DNA from: Candidatus Woesearchaeota archaeon
Lineage (GTDB): Archaea; Nanobdellota; Nanobdellia; Woesearchaeales; UBA10200
Reading direction: 5' to 3'
Length of the DNA stretch: 17,261 nucleotides
Assembly: GCA_016180275.1 (NCBI GenBank)
Contig: JACPBN010000075.1
Coordinates: 1 to 17,261 of the forward strand
The number at the start of each line of letters is the position of its first letter. Within the stretch, counting starts at the first letter, position 1. A program made the translations under genes and the position numbers. Shown piece after piece: positions 12,131 through 17,261 of the stretch. Below the pieces are notes generated by a model. It was not told the DNA's origin, did not search any database, and saw only the letters and a list, made by a program, of their open reading frames with translations.

Positions 12131-12680
12131 TTATGCAGATGGTGATATATTATATTCAGGCACAGACTTAGCTGCGCAATCTGGTTTGAATGCTATTAAT
12201 ACTGCTCTGATGAATGCACCCACTTTGATTCATGCGGGTAGAGGAACAACTACTTCAGCTACGGAAGTAGAATTAGATACTAAGACGGTTGCAGCTAATG
12301 ATTTTGCAGTAGGCGATAAGATTATTGTAGAAGTTCATGCATATGATACTAATGTAGATCCAGGTATTACAGCTGCATACTTAAGTTGTAGAATAAATGA
12401 TGGTACAAATACATTTACTCTTAATAGTTCTGGAAGTAGTAATACTAAAAAAATATGGTATCTTAGATATTCTTTCACAAATCCAAGTAATTATGCTACT
12501 ACCCTATTAATAAGTTCTTTAATATCATATGTAAATACATCTACAGGAAATGAAGATATTAAAACCATGATAGCTAATTGGATTACAAGTGCATTTACAA
12601 TTAGTTTAAGAGGCAGAACAAGTACAGGTTCTGATACACTATATTTTAATTGGAAAGTATATCGACTAAGAGGCAGTTAA
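12093..12680 (+). CDS. Tail fibre-like beta-rich protein
   Basis: 195 aa from ATG 12093, with SD GGAAG at 12086-12090; ATG 12099 is an alternative. The start carries YPQLKTNYADGDILYSGTDL followed by SGLNAINTAL, close to the Y-x-D-G-D-x-L-x-A-x-D-L-N phrase found at the head of many fibre and baseplate proteins. The remainder is a beta-rich domain of about 130 residues (GDKIIVEVHAYD, AAYLSCRIND, LYFNWKVYRLRGS) that looks like a jelly-roll or galectin-like module and may bind surface sugars. The gene stops directly before ATG 12681. The initiation region GGAAGTGATGACAATG is identical to that of the gene at 9021. Confidence 0.55.
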   Translation: MTMVTTYPQLKTNYADGDILYSGTDLAAQSGLNAINTALMNAPTLIHAGRGTTTSATEVELDTKTVAANDFAVGDKIIVEVHAYDTNVDPGITAAYLSCRINDGTNTFTLNSSGSSNTKKIWYLRYSFTNPSNYATTLLISSLISYVNTSTGNEDIKTMIANWITSAFTISLRGRTSTGSDTLYFNWKVYRLRGS

Positions 12681-13325
12681 ATGAAATTATTTAGCAAACA
12701 ATTTTTAGCGAAGTTTGGGGATATAGTAGACAGGCATTTGCTGAGTTATTTTCAGCAGAACGTAAATAGGTATTACTCTACTAAGACAACCAACATAGAG
12801 AATTTACAGGAATTTTGTCAGCGCCAGTTGCGAAGCGAGATTGCACAAAATCTAGCTAAGGATTTTACAGGCAGTAATGATGAAAAGATTATCCAGATAC
12901 TTAGATTTGTACATAAGCTACTTACATATAAAACAGACAATGAGGTATGGCAGTTGCCTGAATATTGGCAAGATTTTAATGAGACTTATAGGATAAGGGT
13001 AGGGGATTGTGAAGATGGCAGTAATATGATACTTACCTTAGCTAGGCTAAGTGGCATATCACCTGCTAGGGTATTCTTACGTGTAGGCGATGTACGTGAT
13101 CCTAGTAACTCTGCTAATATACTTAAGCATGCGTGGGTTGTATATAGAAGTGATGATAGGCAGCTTTTCAATATTGACTGGACATATTATTTTGATGATA
13201 AATCAATTGATGAAAGATATTCAGCACGGTATCAAAAATCCTATTACAAAACTAGAGACTTTGACATAAATGATACCAATTCTCTAGGCATGAAAATAAC
13301 AGAATGGGGAGTGGATGAAATATAA
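12681..13325 (+). CDS. Transglutaminase-like (BTLCP/papain-fold) cysteine peptidase
   Basis: 214 aa, ATG directly after the preceding TAA. The catalytic triad of the transglutaminase-like fold is visible: C110 in RVGDCEDGSNMI at the start of a helix, H150 in LKHAWVVY and D166 in NIDWTYY, in the right order and spacing. A helical N-terminal domain precedes it (EIAQNLAKDF, IIQILRFVHKLLTYKTDNEVWQ is the usual approach to the fold). There is no signal peptide or TM segment, so it could be built into the virion. In a virus tail-tip operon such an enzyme would cut cell-envelope crosslinks during entry or exit. Pseudomurein endoisopeptidases of methanogen viruses (family C71) use the same fold, but the substrate here is unknown. 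It overlaps the next gene by 11 nt. Confidence 0.75.
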   Translation: MKLFSKQFLAKFGDIVDRHLLSYFQQNVNRYYSTKTTNIENLQEFCQRQLRSEIAQNLAKDFTGSNDEKIIQILRFVHKLLTYKTDNEVWQLPEYWQDFNETYRIRVGDCEDGSNMILTLARLSGISPARVFLRVGDVRDPSNSANILKHAWVVYRSDDRQLFNIDWTYYFDDKSIDERYSARYQKSYYKTRDFDINDTNSLGMKITEWGVDEI

Positions 13326-14154
13326 ACGAATATATCTCGGAGCAGGTATCACATTAACAGGTTTGATTACGATACTTAGCATACTGGGATTTGTTATTAC
13401 AGGCACAGACGATAAGTGTGCAGGTACTTATGATGACCCATGCGAATCATTCCTGACGTTCAAGAATACCAAAGCATTATCCGTGTATATATATAATCCG
13501 AATGATATTAAGCTATCGTTTAGTCCAGAGGATTGTGTTGCTAGTTATAACATGTATGTTGATTATTATGGTAAATGGGTATATACTAACTTCACTAATA
13601 AGACACGATTAAGTAATATCCCAAGCAGTGCTAAGTATGTGTTCGTGTTTCCGCAATACTCCACTAAGAAGTTCAAGCTTGAGTTATACAAGATACGACC
13701 AGACTGCGTGATTAAATTTAATGTGAGTGCAGGCAATTATGTTCTTGACCCAGTGTTTGACAGGCCAGACAATCTTTACTATAATGTTTGTGAGCCTGTG
13801 TATGAGACAACAACTTATCAAGAGCCTGTGTATGCAGTCAATACAATTTACATTGCTGAAAATGACACGTATAAAAATATTACTTATATAAGCAAATATG
13901 AGAGAAAAGAAAGCAAAATACAGGTAAGTTGCACTGATAAGAGTTATGTTGATGTTAAAACAAGTGTATATAATGTGAGTAAAGTAGGTTTAAAATGTAG
14001 CATAGTCAAAACTAGAATTGAGTGTGATTGTGGCACAGGAGATTCTAATTGCGATGGTAAATGCCAAAACGGAGAAAGCTGTGTAAATGAGGGTATAGGC
14101 ATAGATGTATTTAAAAAACAGATGGAGAATAAATGGCAAAATTCAAAACAATAG
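13315..14154 (+). CDS. Membrane-anchored Cys-rich extracellular protein
   Basis: 279 aa. ATG 13315 has the strong SD GGGGAG (13306-13311) within the peptidase gene. One TM helix lies at residues 7-29 (IYLGAGITLTGLITILSILG), followed by an extracellular domain with N-glycosylation sequons (NFTNKT, NDTYKNIT) and a conserved-looking opening DDKCAGTYDDPCESF. The end carries a compact Cys cluster (C237, C239, C246, C250, C256; CDCGTGDSNCDGKC). I have the impression of similar 'CAGT-x-DPC' proteins in DPANN-associated sequences but cannot check it. It lies between the peptidase and the secreted adhesin, so it may form a membrane complex at the infected-cell surface or be part of the virion. Function unknown. 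Confidence 0.6.
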   Translation: MKYKRIYLGAGITLTGLITILSILGFVITGTDDKCAGTYDDPCESFLTFKNTKALSVYIYNPNDIKLSFSPEDCVASYNMYVDYYGKWVYTNFTNKTRLSNIPSSAKYVFVFPQYSTKKFKLELYKIRPDCVIKFNVSAGNYVLDPVFDRPDNLYYNVCEPVYETTTYQEPVYAVNTIYIAENDTYKNITYISKYERKESKIQVSCTDKSYVDVKTSVYNVSKVGLKCSIVKTRIECDCGTGDSNCDGKCQNGESCVNEGIGIDVFKKQMENKWQNSKQ

Positions 14155-14237
14155 AAAAGTGTCCATGTGGAAACAAACGCATGAAGAATATGACTTTATG
14201 TAAAAAGTGTTATATCGCTATAAAAGTAAACAAATAG
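14133..14237 (+). CDS. 34-aa zinc mini-protein
   Basis: Too short for usual gene callers, but it has a strong SD: GGAG (14124-14127) 5 nt before ATG 14133, inside the end of the preceding gene (22-nt overlap). The peptide holds four Cys in two pairs, C10-P-C12 and C23-KK-C26 (CPCGNKRMKNMTLCKKC), with many Lys/Arg, the look of a single zinc knuckle able to touch nucleic acid. The coding signal plus Cys pairs make it a credible gene. The function is unknown; small zinc proteins are frequent in archaeal viruses as regulators. Confidence 0.6.
   Translation: MAKFKTIEKCPCGNKRMKNMTLCKKCYIAIKVNK
14217..14226 (+). promoter_or_regulatory. TATA-like box before the 902-aa adhesin gene
   Basis: GCTATAAAAG lies 50-60 nt before ATG 14277. 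A start near 14247 would give a 30-nt leader. No strong SD is visible before ATG 14277. Confidence 0.35.
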
Positions 14238-14276
14238 CAAGATGTCAATAAACATGATTGGATATACTCGTAAAAC

Positions 14277-16985
14277 ATGAAAAAAACAATAATCTTAATT
14301 TTATTTCTTGTAATAGTTTTAATTAATTTTGTATCTGCATTTGATGCTAATTGCAGTACAACATTATCTGATTATGTTGCTTATGATGATTTTACTGATA
14401 CAGATGGAAAAGCATTGCCTGAGCATACATTAAACCAATCAGGTGGATTAGTAACAACTAAATGGCAATTAGATAATCCTACTTGGGAAAATTGGAGTAT
14501 CAGTAATAATATGGCAAGAACTCTTAATCCATCTGTTGGTGATGCTCACATGAACATAAATTTGACAGAGACGACAGGTAATAAGACTGTTGAATTTTGG
14601 TTTAATTCGACATTATCAGCTAATGGTGAGCCTCAATACGAATTGCATGATAATACAGGATTAAGAATGTGTGGAATGTTGGCTAGTACAACATCAGTAA
14701 GCTATCTTTCAGGTGGATATACAGGTTTTAGTCCATCTATTACAATAAATGCAAATTTTATCTATAAATTTAGAATAACAGCCGATAATATCAATAATAG
14801 ATGTAATTATTATGTTATAGCAGGCAATAATAATTCTGTGTTAGGAACTGCGAGTGCAGCATTTGAAAGCAGTGGAACAGATTGGAAAAGAGTAGATATT
14901 TTGCATGGTATTACAGGTGTATCAGCAGATAGGACATTTATAGATAATTTCACTATCTATAATGGGAGTAGTTGCATTTCTTCTATAAATGATACAACAG
15001 CACCTGTCATAAGTAATATTAATTTTACTTCTTGTGGCGGTGATACAACTGAGCCATATAATGATAACTGTGGTGATACAACACCTACATATACATTTGA
15101 TACAGATGAAGCAGCTACTTGCAAAATAAGCATAACTAATCACAGTAATTCATTCCAGAGTTTTAACTTGAGTTGTACTACGACAGGAGGCACTTCTCAT
15201 ATTTGCACAATAAATGATACTTATGCGTTAGCAGAAGGCAATAGCAGTGTATATGCAGCATGCAATGATACTTTAGGAAATAACAATACAATTCTTGGAG
15301 CAGGCAATGAATTCTTTACAATATTAACCATAGATTATCCTACAGTAACTTTATTAAATCCTCTTAATTTTAGTATAAATTCTAGTATATTTGATACTTT
15401 TACTACATATCCTATAATATTCAATGCAAGCGCATGGGATGCAAGTAATATCTCAAAATTGACTGTCTATGGTAATTGGACTGGAACATGGGCAGCAAAC
15501 ATCAGTAATACCAGCACAGTAACTAATAACACAGCTTATAATTTTACGCCTGTCAATCTGCCTATCGGTAATTATCTATGGAATGTTTTTGGATGTGATT
15601 CTTCCGATAATTGTAATTATTCAAATGTTAACTATACATTCACTATCGTACGTTCTAATCTTACTCTGTTTAATGTAACACTTGAGAAGCCTGAGAACAG
15701 AAGTTTATTGCCATTTAACATGACAATAGGATTTAATTTTACATATAAAGGTGCAGTATCTATATTGAACTGTAGCATGTTCACTAATGAGTCTGGCTGG
15801 AGTGTGAAATCATCTCTTACCAATGTATCTAATGCAACAATAACTAATTTTAATGTGAACTTTACTGCAAAAGGCAATTACCTATGGAACGTCTTATGTT
15901 ATGATAATGCAATACCGCCTAATTCTAACTACTCAATCAATAACTATAGTTTCAGGATTGATTATGTAATTGGTTTAAGTTATTGTAATGGAGTAATATT
16001 ATTCAGAGTTACACCGAATGCAAGCAATGCGACTGGAGTGCAGCCACTTAATCAGAGTACAAGTAACTGTACTTTTAATATAACTAATAATGACAGATTT
16101 AACTTTACATTCCAGTTACGACTTACTTCTTTGATAGGATATTATCCAGATTATCTGGTGGAAGATTTCACTCAGATTGCGAAGCGATGGCAGGTTAATA
16201 ATCCAGAATCTGTTGTAAGAAATACGACTATCCCTTTTAATTGGAGCAAATTATGTATGGACATAGCATCAGTGAGAGATAATGTCACACAGGGTCAATG
16301 GGCTGGAAGGATAAGATATTTTACAAATAACACAGAGTTTAGAGAATACTTAAATACGTCTGGCAATGTGTTTAATACGACTATTAATTTCAACTGCACA
16401 AGACCGATTAATTACGTCAATCTTACTTTATTTACTAATTTCCCTAATGCAACTAATATAACGAATTTCACAGGCTTTGATTTTATTTCACTTAAATATC
16501 TAACAATAGACTTACGTAGCAATATAACAAACAGCACAACACCTTACAACAATTTGAGCATTAACCATACGTTCTGGCTTCAGATAATATCAGGCAATGG
16601 AACTGCTTATAACACAAGCGAATATAAGCTTAATGATAGCAGGCAATGGTACACTGTTTATGAAAATATAAGTAAGAAAGGATTGCAGTTAGGCAACTTA
16701 AGCAATATGCGTATTTACGTAAACGTAAGCAATAATGAGAGTGTAGGATTTTATGTGGATGAGTTAATGTTTAATTCCAGCACTATCAAGAATGAGATAG
16801 CATGGCGTACTAATTCTGTGTATACTTATTCATCATCTTATAATTTAACTACATCATTCCAGAATGTGACTAACATAACATCTGGCTTAAGTTTTGGCTT
16901 ACCTTTCTGGTTTGATTATTACAATCCTAGCAGAGGAACTAGATATTCGCTATCGCAACTTGAATATAATGTAATTGAGAGGTAA
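14277..16985 (+). CDS. Large secreted, Asn/Thr-rich surface adhesin with LamG-like and Ig-like domains
   Basis: 902 aa. A classical signal peptide occupies residues 1-21 (KKTIILILFLVIVLINFVSA). Residues about 22-235 form a concanavalin/LamG-like beta-sandwich (YVAYDDFTDTDGKALP ... FIDNFTIYNGSSC). Next come an Ig-like domain with several Cys (NDTTAPVISNINFTSC ... TPTYTFDTDEAATCKIS, about 237-350), then two further Ig-like modules with the recurring GNYLWNV strand (about 350-560). A long beta-rich C-terminal part follows. N-x-S/T sequons are exceptionally dense, so heavy N-glycosylation is likely. There is no C-terminal TM or LPxTG-like anchor. Such DTTAPVIS-type domains are typical of DPANN archaeal surface proteins. 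In this virus it may be a secreted or virion-associated adhesin, or host-derived cargo. Confidence 0.65.
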   Translation: MKKTIILILFLVIVLINFVSAFDANCSTTLSDYVAYDDFTDTDGKALPEHTLNQSGGLVTTKWQLDNPTWENWSISNNMARTLNPSVGDAHMNINLTETTGNKTVEFWFNSTLSANGEPQYELHDNTGLRMCGMLASTTSVSYLSGGYTGFSPSITINANFIYKFRITADNINNRCNYYVIAGNNNSVLGTASAAFESSGTDWKRVDILHGITGVSADRTFIDNFTIYNGSSCISSINDTTAPVISNINFTSCGGDTTEPYNDNCGDTTPTYTFDTDEAATCKISITNHSNSFQSFNLSCTTTGGTSHICTINDTYALAEGNSSVYAACNDTLGNNNTILGAGNEFFTILTIDYPTVTLLNPLNFSINSSIFDTFTTYPIIFNASAWDASNISKLTVYGNWTGTWAANISNTSTVTNNTAYNFTPVNLPIGNYLWNVFGCDSSDNCNYSNVNYTFTIVRSNLTLFNVTLEKPENRSLLPFNMTIGFNFTYKGAVSILNCSMFTNESGWSVKSSLTNVSNATITNFNVNFTAKGNYLWNVLCYDNAIPPNSNYSINNYSFRIDYVIGLSYCNGVILFRVTPNASNATGVQPLNQSTSNCTFNITNNDRFNFTFQLRLTSLIGYYPDYLVEDFTQIAKRWQVNNPESVVRNTTIPFNWSKLCMDIASVRDNVTQGQWAGRIRYFTNNTEFREYLNTSGNVFNTTINFNCTRPINYVNLTLFTNFPNATNITNFTGFDFISLKYLTIDLRSNITNSTTPYNNLSINHTFWLQIISGNGTAYNTSEYKLNDSRQWYTVYENISKKGLQLGNLSNMRIYVNVSNNESVGFYVDELMFNSSTIKNEIAWRTNSVYTYSSSYNLTTSFQNVTNITSGLSFGLPFWFDYYNPSRGTRYSLSQLEYNVIER

Positions 16986-16991
16986 GAAAAT

Positions 16992-17261
16992 ATGCCATCA
17001 TTTGGTGATTTTGGAGATGCACAAATAGAAGTATATGGTGAATGGATTTCGGATACTTTACAAAGTTCATTAACAAGAATACCTAGTGGCACAGAAGATA
17101 GATGGGGATTTTTGGAATGGGAAGAAGAAAATACAGATGATGAAACAGAAGCATATATAAGAATAGATATACTTAAAGCGAGTGATAGTTCTGTTCTTGC
17201 ATCTGATTTATCTTCTAATATAACAGTGCCTTTCAAGAAAGGTAAGATAGACTTAACTAAT
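16992..17261 (+). CDS. Fibre/baseplate-like protein, 3' end outside the window
   Basis: The first 90 codons are visible. ATG 16992 follows the adhesin stop by 6 nt, with GAGAGG (16978-16982) as SD about 8-9 nt upstream. There is no signal peptide. The start PSFGDFGDAQIEVYGEWISD leads to a beta-rich region with an acidic loop (EWEEENTDDETEAYIRIDIL), which looks like a lectin or fibre module. Because it is cut, function cannot be decided. Its place after the adhesin suggests another surface or fibre protein of the virion. Confidence 0.55.
   Translation, partial: MPSFGDFGDAQIEVYGEWISDTLQSSLTRIPSGTEDRWGFLEWEEENTDDETEAYIRIDILKASDSSVLASDLSSNITVPFKKGKIDLTN

Overview
The window is a neck-and-tail structural region of a head-tailed virus (Caudoviricetes-type), free or integrated, whose host is most likely an archaeon. 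Direct signs of an archaeal host are TATA-box-like elements (for example TATATAAA at 5871) about 25-40 bases before tRNA 5' ends or Shine-Dalgarno sites, T-run terminator candidates, Shine-Dalgarno sites such as GGAGGA and GGGGAG, and tRNA genes without an encoded CCA. The DNA is clearly AT-rich. The long secreted proteins full of N-x-S/T sequons, Ig-like domains and parallel beta-helix repeats look like the surface proteins of DPANN-type archaea (Woesearchaeota/Pacearchaeota style). That host assignment is inference.

Layout, left to right. 1-2214: the 3' part of a giant right-handed beta-helix protein, broken by a one-base frameshift at 1131. 2233-4490: neck genes, namely a head-tail adaptor fused to an N-terminal Ig/carboxypeptidase-regulatory-like domain, a stopper, a tail-terminator-like protein and an HK97-gp10-like tail completion protein. 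4558-5154: major tail tube protein. 5155-5337: an intergenic region with T-runs and TATA boxes. 5338-7618: a C2H2-like zinc protein, an odd tRNA (GTC) inside the tail gene run, a tail-assembly-chaperone-like protein, a shortened paralogue of the zinc protein, and a short tape measure protein. 7610-8011 on the minus strand: a two-helix membrane protein with a zinc ribbon. 8012-9020: an accessory island with two minus-strand tRNAs (Thr CGT, Ala TGC), several promoter-like boxes, inverted repeats, a 51-nt nested hairpin and perhaps one 40-aa gene. 9021-12680: tail-tip/baseplate and fibre genes, tightly coupled. 12681-14237: a transglutaminase-like cysteine peptidase, a membrane-anchored Cys-rich protein and a 34-aa zinc mini-protein. 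14277-16985: a 902-aa secreted glycoprotein-like adhesin. 16992-end: the start of another probable fibre protein.

The plus-strand genes form a late structural programme: head closure, tail tube, tube-length control, tip and host-surface contact. Most junctions overlap by a few bases (ATGA type) or have an SD inside the preceding gene, which suggests translational coupling. The minus-strand membrane gene and the two tRNAs form a separately promoted accessory insert between tape measure and tail tip. No integrase, terminase, portal or capsid gene lies in the window, so a free virus and a provirus cannot be told apart.
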